The notes beneath the pieces were generated by a model. The model did no database searches and was not told the origin of the DNA. It was given only the letters and a program-made list of their open reading frames with translations. Shown here one piece after another: positions 47,259 through 56,314 of a stretch of DNA of 64,000 nt. Location: contig NZ_FLLQ01000001.1 in the NCBI RefSeq assembly GCF_900088415.1, positions 434,001-498,000 on the forward strand. The letters run 5' to 3'. Source of the stretch: Vibrio mediterranei. GTDB taxonomy: Bacteria; Pseudomonadota; Gammaproteobacteria; Enterobacterales; Vibrionaceae. A program made the position numbers and the translations under genes. Position 1 is the stretch's first letter, and each line of letters opens with the position of its first letter.

Positions 47259-48446
47259 TTATTTAACTCTTTTTTCTGATTCATTTAGTAGCTCATCAAG
47301 AACGCCTGCGACATCTTGATATTTTCTGTTCAGAATCATTGCCGCGATAATATACGGCTTCCAACTTGCTTCTTTATAAGTTGCAATGCGGTACTTCTCG
47401 AATACAGACTCTTCTACTTCACCTTCTTCACAAGACACGCCTGTGATATCTGCAGGTAGACAGTGCATGTACAACGCTTCACCGCCTTTAGTTAGCTTCA
47501 TCATCTCTTCAGTACAGTGCCAGTCTTTGTGCTGTGCGTTTTGTGCCAAGCACGCTTTCTCAAGCTCTTTTAGTCCATCATGGTCATTAGCGCGTAGCAG
47601 GTCAGTACGCTCGCCCATAACTTTGTAAGGTGCCCAAGATTTTGGATAAACGATGTCTGCATCTTTGAATGCTTCTTCCATAGAAGTTACTTGAGTGAAG
47701 CTACCGCCAGACTCTTGTGCGTTTTTCTTCGCTTCTTCAACAACTTCAGGAATTAGGTCATAACCTTCAGGGTGTGCTAGCACGACATCCATACCGAAAC
47801 GGCTCATAAGGCCGATGATGCCTTGTGGCACAGATAGAGGCTTACCGTAACTTGGCGAGTACGCCCAAGTCATCGCAATCTTCTTGCCTTTAAGTTGGTC
47901 TAAGCCACCGAAGTGCTCTTCCAACCATGCTAGGTCAGCCATAGACTGTGTTGGGTGGTCGATATCACACTGTAGGTTAACCAATGCTGGACGATGAGGA
48001 AGTACGCCTTCTTTAACACCATCATCTAACGCTTCACCTACTTCACGCATGTAAGCATTACCAGCACCTAAGTACATGTCATCACGAATACCAATCGCAT
48101 CAGCACAGAAAGAAATCATGTTCGCAGTTTCACGAACTGTCTCACCGTGAGCGATTTGAGATTTACCTTCATCAAGATCTTGTTGCGCTAGGCCTAACAT
48201 GTTGATAGCGGAAGCATAAGAAAAGCGAGTACGAGTCGAGTTGTCTCTAAATAAGGAAATGCCTAGGCCGTTTTTAAATACATTAGTGGCGATATTTTCA
48301 CCACGCATGGTTTTTAGTACTTGTGCAGTTTTTAATACTCTTTCTAATTCTTCTGGGCTTTGCTCCCACGTTAATAGAAAGTCTTTATCGTGAAGTTTTG
48401 ATTCTAGTTGAGAAATTTCTTTAATCAGTTCATTCATATTTTTCAT
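47259..48446 (-). CDS. ygeW: YgeW family carbamoyltransferase-like protein
   Basis: The 395-residue protein belongs to the aspartate/ornithine carbamoyltransferase superfamily: SLFRDNSTRTRFSYASA replaces the usual STRT loop, with LQCDIDHPTQSMADL and MHCLPADI at the C terminus. It matches E. coli YgeW, whose carbamoyl acceptor is not established. In this pathway it may form or use carbamoyl phosphate from the purine intermediate. It is the first gene of the operon, about 175 bp downstream of a sigma-54-like promoter. Confidence 0.92.
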   Translation of the reverse strand: MKNMNELIKEISQLESKLHDKDFLLTWEQSPEELERVLKTAQVLKTMRGENIATNVFKNGLGISLFRDNSTRTRFSYASAINMLGLAQQDLDEGKSQIAHGETVRETANMISFCADAIGIRDDMYLGAGNAYMREVGEALDDGVKEGVLPHRPALVNLQCDIDHPTQSMADLAWLEEHFGGLDQLKGKKIAMTWAYSPSYGKPLSVPQGIIGLMSRFGMDVVLAHPEGYDLIPEVVEEAKKNAQESGGSFTQVTSMEEAFKDADIVYPKSWAPYKVMGERTDLLRANDHDGLKELEKACLAQNAQHKDWHCTEEMMKLTKGGEALYMHCLPADITGVSCEEGEVEESVFEKYRIATYKEASWKPYIIAAMILNRKYQDVAGVLDELLNESEKRVK

Positions 48447-48621
48447 TTGCTATCCCATTATCCATCTAGATTAACTATAAAAAATACAACTCAAGATAAT
48501 ATTCGCATGCTATTTATATTTAACAGGCTAACAAAGCGTATTTGCCCTCTTGTTTGTATTTGTATTTACTCCTAACTGGCCGATCGTCTGGCCTTCAGAT
48601 TTCTGTCACTGGTTCTTATAT

Positions 48622-48637
48622 TCCAAGTTCTGTGCCA
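48622..48637 (-). promoter_or_regulatory. Sigma-54-type promoter of ygeW-ygeX-ygeY-hyuA-yqeA
   Basis: Read on the minus strand it is TGGCACAGAACTTGGA, a full TGGCAC -24 box, a 5-nt spacer and TTGG in place of TTGC at -12. It is about 175 bp upstream of ygeW. A sigma-54 activator gene (YgeV-like) lies in the same island. Confidence 0.72.
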
Positions 48638-48740
48638 ATAATTCGTATCAAATAAAAAAGAATGAAATTTCTTTGAAAGCCCCGTCTTATAAGGGTTCGT
48701 CGTTTGACAATGGAAGGGATGAAAACGATGACAGCCTCAA

Positions 48741-48756
48741 CTATCAGTCTGATTAG
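48741..48756. promoter_or_regulatory. Candidate upstream activating site before ygeW
   Basis: CTATCA-GTC-TGATTAG is an imperfect dyad about 110 bp upstream of the sigma-54 element. A close relative, CTGTCA-ATT-TGATAG, lies upstream of the xanthine dehydrogenase operon at 54202-54216. Shared position and sequence suggest a common activator. Confidence 0.45.
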
Positions 48757-48818
48757 AGCACCGAAACCAAATTGATAGCGATAGTAAAAGGGTGAGTATC
48801 ATATTGATATTGGGTGAT

Positions 48819-48849
48819 AGACACTCTTCTCAGGGCGAGAAGAGTGTCT
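48819..48849. terminator. Long hairpin after the purine permease gene
   Basis: AGACACTCTTCTC (48819-48831) and GAGAAGAGTGTCT (48837-48849) form a perfect 13-bp stem with a 5-nt loop, 9 bp from the permease stop. There is no good T tract in either direction, so it is a terminator-like or stabilising hairpin. Confidence 0.62.
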
Positions 48850-48857
48850 TAGAAGGA

Positions 48858-50153
48858 TTATTCTTTGATGGCTTTTGACTTAGGAAGGATAAGGTTTAGC
48901 GTAACGGCAGCTAGGGTGCCCGTGGTGATGCCAGAGTGGAAAACAAGTTTTAAACTCTCTGGGAAATGACGCAGCAGATTAGGCTCGTAGGTAACCGCTA
49001 AACCTGATGCTAACGCCACACAAACCACGATCGCATTGCGTCGAGAATCAGTGGCTTTCATTAGCATTCGAATACCCGCGTAAGCAATCATACCGAACAT
49101 AACGAAACCAACACCACCAAGCACAGGTTTTGGCACCGTCACCGCTAATGCTGCAAATTTAGGGAACAGACCACCAAGTACCAACAAACAGCCTGTCACT
49201 GCGACAACAAAGCGGCTAGCGACTCCACTAATACCGACGATACCAACGTTCTGACTGAAACTAGCCACTGGCATGGCTGAGAAGAACGAGCCAAAGGTAC
49301 TGCCTAAACCATCGGCCAACAGTCCTTTTTTCAAGTCATTCCCTTTCAGCTCAACACGACAGTTGCTCGCCAGTGCCATAAAGTCTCCTGTTGCTTCTGC
49401 AACTACCACCAAATAGACCAAACTCATGGTAATAATAGCTGGGATGGAAAAGCTCATCCCAAAGTGCAGAGGCATAGGAGCTGCCACCCAATTCGCTTCG
49501 CCAATTTGAGTGACATCGACCATACCAAGTGGAATAGCCATCATATAACCTGCGGCTAACCCAATGATGATACTCGATGCGGCGACAACGCCTTTACAGA
49601 ACACTGATACGCCTATCACCACGGCTAACGATGCGGCTGCCAAGAATATTTTCGGCAACGTCGCGAACTCTGGGTGACCTTGAGGGGCATCACCAATCCA
49701 GTTCATTGCTACAGGTAAAATAGTCAAACCAATCAAGGTTACAACCACACCACTAACAATGTTAGGGAATAGCTTGCGAATATGGCTCATATAAAAGCTT
49801 GAACCTACCACTAGAAATGACCCTACAAATGCGGCTCCAAGCACTGCATCCAACCCTTCAGTTTTGCCAATGGCGATAATGCTGCCAATAAAGGCGAAAC
49901 TCGACCCCATAACGACGGGGAGCCGGATTCCGATTTGCTTAAAACCAATACATTGCACAATAGTGACCAAACCAGACACTAGCAATGACGCGCTGATTAG
50001 CGTGACAATGTCTTGTGGCGGCAAGCCAATTGCACTACCCGCAATAAGCGGCACTGCGACAATACCTCCTATTGATGCCAACATGTGCTGTATTGCGAGA
50101 AATAAGGTAACGCCATACGGGGGTTTTTCGTCTAATTCATAGAGGAGTTCCAT
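48858..50153 (-). CDS. NCS2-family purine (urate/xanthine) permease
   Basis: From the ATG at 50153, with AAGGAAG before it, the 431-residue protein has about 12-14 membrane segments. The NCS2 signatures are present: VMGSSFAFIGSI, VVVAEATGDFMAL (Glu in TM8) and SFSQNVGIVGISGVASR (TM10). It resembles XanQ/UacT-type xanthine or urate symporters driven by protons. It lies 11 bp downstream of the FeS subunit gene and brings the purine to xanthine dehydrogenase. Whether urate or xanthine is preferred cannot be settled. Confidence 0.88.
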   Translation of the reverse strand: MELLYELDEKPPYGVTLFLAIQHMLASIGGIVAVPLIAGSAIGLPPQDIVTLISASLLVSGLVTIVQCIGFKQIGIRLPVVMGSSFAFIGSIIAIGKTEGLDAVLGAAFVGSFLVVGSSFYMSHIRKLFPNIVSGVVVTLIGLTILPVAMNWIGDAPQGHPEFATLPKIFLAAASLAVVIGVSVFCKGVVAASSIIIGLAAGYMMAIPLGMVDVTQIGEANWVAAPMPLHFGMSFSIPAIITMSLVYLVVVAEATGDFMALASNCRVELKGNDLKKGLLADGLGSTFGSFFSAMPVASFSQNVGIVGISGVASRFVVAVTGCLLVLGGLFPKFAALAVTVPKPVLGGVGFVMFGMIAYAGIRMLMKATDSRRNAIVVCVALASGLAVTYEPNLLRHFPESLKLVFHSGITTGTLAAVTLNLILPKSKAIKE

Positions 50154-50164
50154 ACTGCTTCCTT

Positions 50165-50671
50165 TTATAGGCTGTGCTCTACTTGAGATTGAGGAATGTT
50201 GCAAAACTCTGTGGCGCGCCTAATTGCTTCTACAATCGGCTGATAACCAGTGCATCGGCACAGGTTGCCTTCCAGAGCATCACGAATTTCTTCTTCAGTC
50301 GGGTTTGGATAGCGTTTTAGCAACGCCCAAGCACTGATGATCATGCCCGGTGTACAAAAACCACACTGTGTTCCTCCGGTGGTCAAAAACTCATCCATAA
50401 GAACCACTCCCAGTGGATCCTTTCTTAACCCTTCAATGGTGACGATTTCACTGCCTTCGCACTGAACAGCTAGTGCCAGACAAGAACAAACCGGCTTGCC
50501 ATCTTTAATCACGGTGCATGCACCGCACTCACCTACCGCACACCCTTCTTTCGTGCCAGTAAGTGACAATTGCTCTCTTAACATGTCGAGTAGCCGTGTA
50601 TTACCCGTGACTTCGAGGTTATACACGCCGCCATTCACCGTTAGCGATATTTGTTTTGTTTCTTTAACCAT
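50165..50671 (-). CDS. xdhC: Xanthine dehydrogenase FeS subunit (2x[2Fe-2S])
   Basis: The 168-residue protein has a plant-type ferredoxin cluster with Cys44, Cys49, Cys52 and Cys64 (spacing C-x4-C-x2-C-x11-C), and a second cluster with Cys103/Cys106 (GTQCGFC) and Cys138/Cys140 (NLCRCTGYQ). It passes electrons from the molybdenum site to FAD. It is 12 bp downstream of the fused Mo-FAD subunit and upstream of the permease. Length fits XdhC-type small subunits. The symbol follows E. coli naming. Confidence 0.93.
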   Translation of the reverse strand: MVKETKQISLTVNGGVYNLEVTGNTRLLDMLREQLSLTGTKEGCAVGECGACTVIKDGKPVCSCLALAVQCEGSEIVTIEGLRKDPLGVVLMDEFLTTGGTQCGFCTPGMIISAWALLKRYPNPTEEEIRDALEGNLCRCTGYQPIVEAIRRATEFCNIPQSQVEHSL

Positions 50672-50683
50672 TGAAATGCACTC

Positions 50684-53600
50684 CTATGCTAACGACTGGC
50701 CATCTGACAGTTTGGTTTGGATTTCCGACATAAGCTCTCGGAACATGTTCAGATAAACAGGCTGTTTGTACGCCGCTGACCAACGTCCACCAATTTCTGT
50801 TTCGATAATGTCTGATAGCACGCTGATAGCACGGCCAATAACCTGCTCGTCTAACGTGGTTTCACACAATACTTCTTCTACTTGATACAAGCGTCGTGGG
50901 TAGCTAAATAGTGCGCCATCAACGAGGCGACATTCTTTGACTATGCCCTGTTCGACATTCATCAAACAGCTCAAGCTCAAACGCGTGATGTTCAGTGCAT
51001 TACGACGTCCTAGTTGAACGTATTCGGTTAGCTCAAATGGTTTATCTGGAATCGTTAGAATGATCTTGCTCAGTAGCTCATCTGGTTGAATGTCCGTGCG
51101 ATAACCGCCTTTAAGAAGCTCAGCTATAGGTAAACGTCTCACTTGTTTTTCAGACGCTAGCTCAATTTCTGCCTTGTAAGCGATCAACGGCGGAATTGAG
51201 TCGGCACATGGTGCTGCATTGGCAATGTTGCCACCTAACGTTGCACGGTTTCTGATTTGTGTTGAACCTATGGTTTTGCATGCGGTTGCTAATAATGGGA
51301 AGTGGTGACGGACTTCTTCGTGCTCCACTACATCAGTGATGCATGCACCACCACCAATCACTATGCTGTTACCTTCGTGAGTGATGGCTTTTAGCTCTTT
51401 GAGGCCCGTGATATCGAGTAGCGGTGCTGCGGTTTCTTGCAAACGATGCTGAACAAGCACGTCGGTACCACCCGCTAAGATAGTCATTGAACCTTGTTGC
51501 ATTAACGACAACGCCTCACCCAAGGTTTCAGGTCGGGTCACATTGAGATCGCACAAGCGGTTCACTTGATGATGGTTGTCACCGCTGCATAAGAGTTCGC
51601 TTTGACGCACTGGCTTTTTAAGGTTGTAGCCTAAGTACACTTGCTCCAGTGTCAGTGGTAACGTTCTGTGACGTTTTTTAGTGGCAAACGCGACAGCATT
51701 AACGATGGCAGCAGCTGCGAGCTCTGCGGCAGGTTCACCAATACTTTTCGCGCCGTAAGGGCCTGCTGGGTCGGGGTTTTCTATCGCGTGGATATTGAGG
51801 TTGGGAATATCTTTGATGGTAGGCATTAAGTAGGTGTCGAAGTTATCGGATTTCACTTCGCTCTGTTCGATATTGTAGTCTTCTAAAATACCGAATCCGA
51901 TACCTTGAGCGATACCGCCCGCTACTTGGCCTTCAAAACCGACAGGGTTAATAACCTTACCTACATCGTGTACTGCGGTTACCCCAAGTACATCTACTTT
52001 ACCGGTTGAGGTGTCTACTTTTACTTCTGCAACTTGGCAGCCGTAAACCCACGTAAAGTATGGTGAGCCTGTGCCCTTCTCTTCATCCCAGTGAATCGGC
52101 GGTGGATCGAACCAACCATAGGCCGCAAGGTTAATCCCTTGCTGACGACAACGTGAAATCGCCTCTTGCAGTGGCACTTGAATATCAGACTGTAAGTTCG
52201 ATTTAATCTGACCGTTTCGCCATGTGGTATCTTCAATTCGCGTGACTTTGAGGTCGGATTTTATGGTATCAAACAAACGAGCTCGGATGGTTTCTGCGCC
52301 GAGTTTCACCGCATTACCGCCTGTCATTGTGGCGCGAGATGCAACGGTTGGTCCGCCGTCAGCGATTAGGCTGGTTGGCGATTCTGAGAAACGCACCATA
52401 TCCAAAGGCACACCTAACACTTCGCCCGCTATCATCGCCATGGTAGTTTGCAGGCCTTGTCCGTTTTCGCACACACCGGTTGAGATATTTAGACTGCTGT
52501 CTGCATTTAACGATAACAACGCGGTGGAGTTATCCGCACCTTCCGCGCCTAAAGAGCAGCCACGATAACTAAGTGCTAAACCAATACCGTATTTGATGGG
52601 TGAATTGACGTTGTTCTTAGCGTTCATTTCCGCCATACGCTCATAGAACTGAGATTTTTCTGCTGCGGTTTTCAACACTTCTGATGCCGAAACCGTATGC
52701 TGATCAAAACACTGTCCTGTCATGCTCAAAGAGCCTTGTTTCAGAACATTGCGTTCACGCACCGTAATTGGGTCGATATCGCATGTTAGTGCTATCTCAT
52801 CCATCAAGGATTCGTGAGCGAAGATAATCTGAGGAGAACCAAAACCACGCATTGCACCCGATACGCTGTTGTTGGTGTAAACCCCTGTTACGTCTACTCG
52901 AACATGGTCAATATCGTACGGACCCGCGGCTTGAACTGAAGAGCGCCAAGTTACAAACGGCGTACAAGTCGCGTAGGCACCAGCATCCGCGATAATGTTG
53001 ATTTTAATCCCTTCAATTTTACCCTCACGCGATACGCCTACTTTGTAGCGCATAGTGTATGGATGACGCTTGGTACTTTCGATAAGTGACTGCTCTCTGT
53101 TATAGGAGAACTTGACTGCGCGTTTAGTAAGGTAAGTGGATAGCGCCGCACGACAAGCAAGATGATCAATGGTGTCATCTTTACCACCAAACGAACCACC
53201 AAGCACAGAACGCTTCACGTTGATTGTTGCTTGCGGAATACCAAGGAAACCGGCGACAAAGCTTCTTACTCTATGAGGGTTTTGAATCGAACCAACGATA
53301 GTCAGCTCGTTATTATTGGGGTCTAGATAAGTGGTTATTGATTCTGGCTCAATATAGCCATGTTCTTGATAGTGCGTTTGATAGGTGTGTTCGATAACCA
53401 CATCGGCCTTCGCAATGGCCTTATCTGCATCACCTTTAACGGTGTGGTGAGTGTTAACGACATTAGAATCTTTATCCGGATGAATCAGTCTTGCATCACT
53501 TTCTAACGCTGACTCTGGATCAGTAACGGGCTGAAATGGTTCATATTCGACTCGGATCTTTTCACTTGCTTCACAAGCAGTCTCATAACTGTCTGCGATA

Positions 53601-53908
53601 ACGAGTGCAATAACATCACCACTAAAACGTACCCATTCCTGACATATAGGGTAAAAGTCTCGAATGATCACCCCTACTTTGGGATCTCCTGGAATATCGT
53701 CATAAGTAATGATTCGTTCGACTCCAGGGACTTTCATTGCGTCCGAGGTATCTAAAGAAAGAATTCTACCCGCAGGTATATCTGTGTAACGGCAAACTCC
53801 GTGAAGAGAACCCGATATGTGAACATCGTCGCCGTAAACTGCCGTACCTTCTACTTTGGCTCGTCCATCTACTCGAGGCATTCTGCTGCCTAAGCCAGCT
53901 TCATTCAT
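50684..53908 (-). CDS. Fused molybdopterin- and FAD-binding xanthine dehydrogenase subunit
   Basis: From the ATG at 53908 (GAGGGAG upstream), the 1074-residue protein has an N-terminal molybdenum-cofactor part (about 1-770). It shows GGSFGGKDD, GAMRGFGSPQ, and the active-site Glu in AKSIGEPAAELAAA. A FAD part (about 790-1060) follows with AGGTDVLVQHR and IGSTQIRNRATLGGNIANAAPCADS. In E. coli these are separate XdhA and XdhB. The enzyme hydroxylates a purine; selenium is expected to sit in the active site as labile sulfur-like selenium, inferred from yqeB and selD. First gene of its operon. Confidence 0.93.
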   Translation of the reverse strand: MNEAGLGSRMPRVDGRAKVEGTAVYGDDVHISGSLHGVCRYTDIPAGRILSLDTSDAMKVPGVERIITYDDIPGDPKVGVIIRDFYPICQEWVRFSGDVIALVIADSYETACEASEKIRVEYEPFQPVTDPESALESDARLIHPDKDSNVVNTHHTVKGDADKAIAKADVVIEHTYQTHYQEHGYIEPESITTYLDPNNNELTIVGSIQNPHRVRSFVAGFLGIPQATINVKRSVLGGSFGGKDDTIDHLACRAALSTYLTKRAVKFSYNREQSLIESTKRHPYTMRYKVGVSREGKIEGIKINIIADAGAYATCTPFVTWRSSVQAAGPYDIDHVRVDVTGVYTNNSVSGAMRGFGSPQIIFAHESLMDEIALTCDIDPITVRERNVLKQGSLSMTGQCFDQHTVSASEVLKTAAEKSQFYERMAEMNAKNNVNSPIKYGIGLALSYRGCSLGAEGADNSTALLSLNADSSLNISTGVCENGQGLQTTMAMIAGEVLGVPLDMVRFSESPTSLIADGGPTVASRATMTGGNAVKLGAETIRARLFDTIKSDLKVTRIEDTTWRNGQIKSNLQSDIQVPLQEAISRCRQQGINLAAYGWFDPPPIHWDEEKGTGSPYFTWVYGCQVAEVKVDTSTGKVDVLGVTAVHDVGKVINPVGFEGQVAGGIAQGIGFGILEDYNIEQSEVKSDNFDTYLMPTIKDIPNLNIHAIENPDPAGPYGAKSIGEPAAELAAAAIVNAVAFATKKRHRTLPLTLEQVYLGYNLKKPVRQSELLCSGDNHHQVNRLCDLNVTRPETLGEALSLMQQGSMTILAGGTDVLVQHRLQETAAPLLDITGLKELKAITHEGNSIVIGGGACITDVVEHEEVRHHFPLLATACKTIGSTQIRNRATLGGNIANAAPCADSIPPLIAYKAEIELASEKQVRRLPIAELLKGGYRTDIQPDELLSKIILTIPDKPFELTEYVQLGRRNALNITRLSLSCLMNVEQGIVKECRLVDGALFSYPRRLYQVEEVLCETTLDEQVIGRAISVLSDIIETEIGGRWSAAYKQPVYLNMFRELMSEIQTKLSDGQSLA

Positions 53909-54004
53909 AATAACTCCCTCTTGGTTGAATGAGGTGTGCATCACGATTCGCGGCACGACCACGAAATAGAGCAGTAAAGCAGGCGTGCCGGAAAGCTAGA
54001 TCAA

Positions 54005-54020
54005 AGCATTTATCAAGCCA
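54005..54020 (-). promoter_or_regulatory. Sigma-54-type promoter of the xanthine dehydrogenase operon
   Basis: On the minus strand it reads TGGCTTGATAAATGCT, with GG and GC separated by exactly 10 nt. The flanks TGGC and TGCT fit -24 and -12 boxes. It lies about 95 bp upstream of the start at 53908. Confidence 0.6.
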
Positions 54021-54201
54021 TTAATTTCATAAAGTCAATCGTCAGCATAAATATTCTTGTTAAAAATGAACTACCTAAAAAACTGTGATGGAGATTTTAT
54101 TTATCGGTTGATATAAAGGCGATATATATCTTAGCTATAAAATACTCGAATCTAAGTTAATTTATTTATAAACCTGAAAATTGCAGATTATCATTGTGAG
54201 A

Positions 54202-54216
54202 CTGTCAATTTGATAG
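54202..54216. promoter_or_regulatory. Candidate upstream activating site before the xanthine dehydrogenase operon
   Basis: CTGTCA-ATT-TGATAG is a near-perfect dyad about 190 bp upstream of the sigma-54 element. A related dyad lies before ygeW at 48741-48756. A further TTGATAG half-site follows at 54226-54232. Confidence 0.45.
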
Positions 54217-54433
54217 CCTCGCGGGTTGATAGACTCATTTCGAGAAATTCTCATTTTCTGACATCAAATGGGAATAATGCTTATTTATTCAAAAGTGTGT
54301 ATTGATAAATATGTGACCCAGATACCAAAGCTCTGAAAATTGACAGGCGTGTACATTTGTCTCTGACCTAAATCAAACTCATAAGGAGTAATTAAAAATA
54401 GAATGTCATTCTCTTAATAACGATTAAAACATT

Positions 54434-56185
54434 ATGCCTGAAACTAAGAACGCTTCCGAACTCATGGCTATACAGCCAACCATCATCCGATTCACCCAGA
54501 TGCTGTCTACCGTTCTCAAGGTGGATGCTGAAGTGGTTGACGCGGATTTGGTCCGTATCGCGGGAACAGGCCCCTATAGCCAATTTTTTGGAAAAAAACT
54601 CAACGCCAGCTCACGACTTTTTAGATACATCATTGAAACAAAAGAAGAAAAAACACTCATCAAGTCTCAAGCCGATCCGCTCTGTGCCGAGTGCACAACT
54701 AAGGATGCGTGCCGAGAAACTGCCTTCCTAGGTGTTCCTATTCTTCTTGAAGATCGTTGTATTGGCGTAATGAGCCTTGTCGCTTTTACAGAAGAATCTC
54801 AACAGACTATTAAAGACAATGCGAAGCTTTTTTCCGACTACATAAAACATACCGCGCAACTTGTTGTGGCAAAAGTCACAGAAAACCAAACACCAAATAA
54901 AGGCCTCGAAGATGTCTTTATTAACTTAATTGACAATATGGACCAAGGAGTTTTAGTTCTTGATGAAAATAACTACGTTAAATATGGCAATCAACCAGCC
55001 CTAGCTAACCTAAATATTACTATTCAGGAACTACCAGAAAAGAAAATAAATATTAGACCTCTATCACAATGTCGCGGTAGTAATGATCACCAACAGCAAC
55101 ATATTGTTTCTATTGGTCGTCGAGAAGAATTATTAGTCGGTCAGTTTTACAATTGCCGAAGTCACAAATTATTCTTAATGTCATTCTACCAACCACATAA
55201 CCCTGTCCTGCCTTACGAGACCAATGCCATATTTGCCGAAGTCATCGGTGAAAGTGCAAAAATGCAAAAGCTGAAAGGACTCATGTCACGCATTTCGAAG
55301 AGCCCATCGAGTGTTCTTATTAATGGTGAAAGTGGTACAGGTAAAGAAGTCATCGCCAACGCAGTACATAAGCTTAGTGGACGAGCACAAAACCCATTTA
55401 TTGCGATTAACTGTGCGGCGATTCCGGATCAGCTTCTGGAAAGTGAACTATTTGGTTATACCAAGGGTGCCTTTACCGGTGCGTCCAGCAAAGGCCGGGT
55501 TGGTTTAATCCAAGCCGCAAATAACGGCACACTGTTCCTGGACGAAATCGGCGATATGTCGATGCAGTTGCAAGCGAAACTGCTTCGTGTACTAGAAGCG
55601 CGGGAAGTCATGCCGATTGGCTCTAACACAGCTACTCCAGTAGACATTCGAATTATTTCTGCGACCAACCGAAACTTCGCCGAGATGATTGCTACCAACA
55701 AGTTCCGTGAAGACCTTTACTACCGACTTAACGTTATTCCTTTGCAACTACCTGCATTGCGTGAGCGCGAAGGTGACGTACCTTTGTTGGTTAATCACTT
55801 TATGGACATACATACCCAAAAACTGGGTACCAATTACCCGGGTATGTCTGAAGAAGCTATGAGCTGTTTAACCAGTTACCACTGGCCGGGCAACGTTCGT
55901 GAATTGAGTAACTTAGTAGAGTATCTGATTAATATCGTACCGGAAGGCGAACAGATTGATGTTGACCTTCTCCCCCCTCACTTTGAAGCACATCAGCCTG
56001 AACCCAAACCTAGCCCTATTCAGGATTCAGGAATGAGCTTAGAAGACATGGAACGAGTCCGAATCGAAGAAGCAATTGGCCGATTAGGCAACCGTAAATT
56101 AGTCGCGGAAGAACTAGGCATAGGAATTGCTACTCTCTATCGAAAACTCAAAAAATATGGTCTGAACGAGAAGTGCTATAGCTAA
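54434..56185 (+). CDS. ygeV: YgeV-like sigma-54-dependent transcriptional activator
   Basis: The 583-residue protein has an N-terminal GAF-like sensor with a Cys cluster (Cys84, Cys87 and Cys93 in CAECTTKDAC), then a PAS-like domain (about 155-250, beginning NLIDNMDQGVLVLDENNYVKYGN). The AAA+ domain follows with NGESGTGKE (Walker A), ELFGYTKGAFTGAS (GAFTGA loop contacting sigma-54) and GTLFLDEIGD. A C-terminal Fis-type HTH ends in LGIGIATLYRKLKKYG. It should activate the two sigma-54-like promoters of the island. The Cys cluster could sense iron-sulfur, redox or metal state; this is inference. Confidence 0.92.
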   Translation: MPETKNASELMAIQPTIIRFTQMLSTVLKVDAEVVDADLVRIAGTGPYSQFFGKKLNASSRLFRYIIETKEEKTLIKSQADPLCAECTTKDACRETAFLGVPILLEDRCIGVMSLVAFTEESQQTIKDNAKLFSDYIKHTAQLVVAKVTENQTPNKGLEDVFINLIDNMDQGVLVLDENNYVKYGNQPALANLNITIQELPEKKINIRPLSQCRGSNDHQQQHIVSIGRREELLVGQFYNCRSHKLFLMSFYQPHNPVLPYETNAIFAEVIGESAKMQKLKGLMSRISKSPSSVLINGESGTGKEVIANAVHKLSGRAQNPFIAINCAAIPDQLLESELFGYTKGAFTGASSKGRVGLIQAANNGTLFLDEIGDMSMQLQAKLLRVLEAREVMPIGSNTATPVDIRIISATNRNFAEMIATNKFREDLYYRLNVIPLQLPALREREGDVPLLVNHFMDIHTQKLGTNYPGMSEEAMSCLTSYHWPGNVRELSNLVEYLINIVPEGEQIDVDLLPPHFEAHQPEPKPSPIQDSGMSLEDMERVRIEEAIGRLGNRKLVAEELGIGIATLYRKLKKYGLNEKCYS

Positions 56186-56228
56186 CTATTTTCAACGATC
56201 TCTTGTTGAACGCTCTCAATAGCTAAAA

Positions 56229-56269
56229 GGGGCGCTGTAATAACCAAGTCTGCACTTGGTTATTGCCCC
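56229..56269 (+). terminator. Hairpin between the YgeV-like gene and selD
   Basis: AATAACCAAGT (56239-56249) and ACTTGGTTATT (56254-56264) form an 11-bp stem with a 4-nt loop, extended by GGGGC/GCCCC outside. The following ATTGATGCTTCTCTC is only weakly T-rich. It may separate selD from the regulator transcript. Confidence 0.65.
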
Positions 56270-56314
56270 ATTGATGCTTCTCTCCCTAATTCACTTACGT
56301 ACGGAGTTGTTGCT

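Larger units (their letters stand above)
48447..48857. other. Regulatory gap between ygeW and the purine permease gene
   Basis: No gene is supported in this region. It holds the ygeW leader, a sigma-54-like element (48622-48637), a CTATCA/TGATTAG inverted repeat (48741-48756), an AAATTGATAGC element (48769-48779), and a long hairpin next to the permease stop. The rest is AT-rich. Confidence 0.65.
53909..54433. other. Divergent regulatory region between the xanthine dehydrogenase operon and the YgeV-like gene
   Basis: The gap is AT-rich and has no supported gene. It contains a sigma-54-like element for the minus-strand operon (54005-54020), the dyad at 54202-54216, and a second TTGATAG at 54226-54232. 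The ygeV-like gene has no clear ribosome binding site. No sigma-54 element was seen for the plus strand. Confidence 0.6.

Noticed and set aside
53970..53995. CGGCAC-type sigma-54 element closer to the xanthine dehydrogenase gene
   Set aside because: The GG-N10-GC spacing fails; the element at 54005-54020 fits better.
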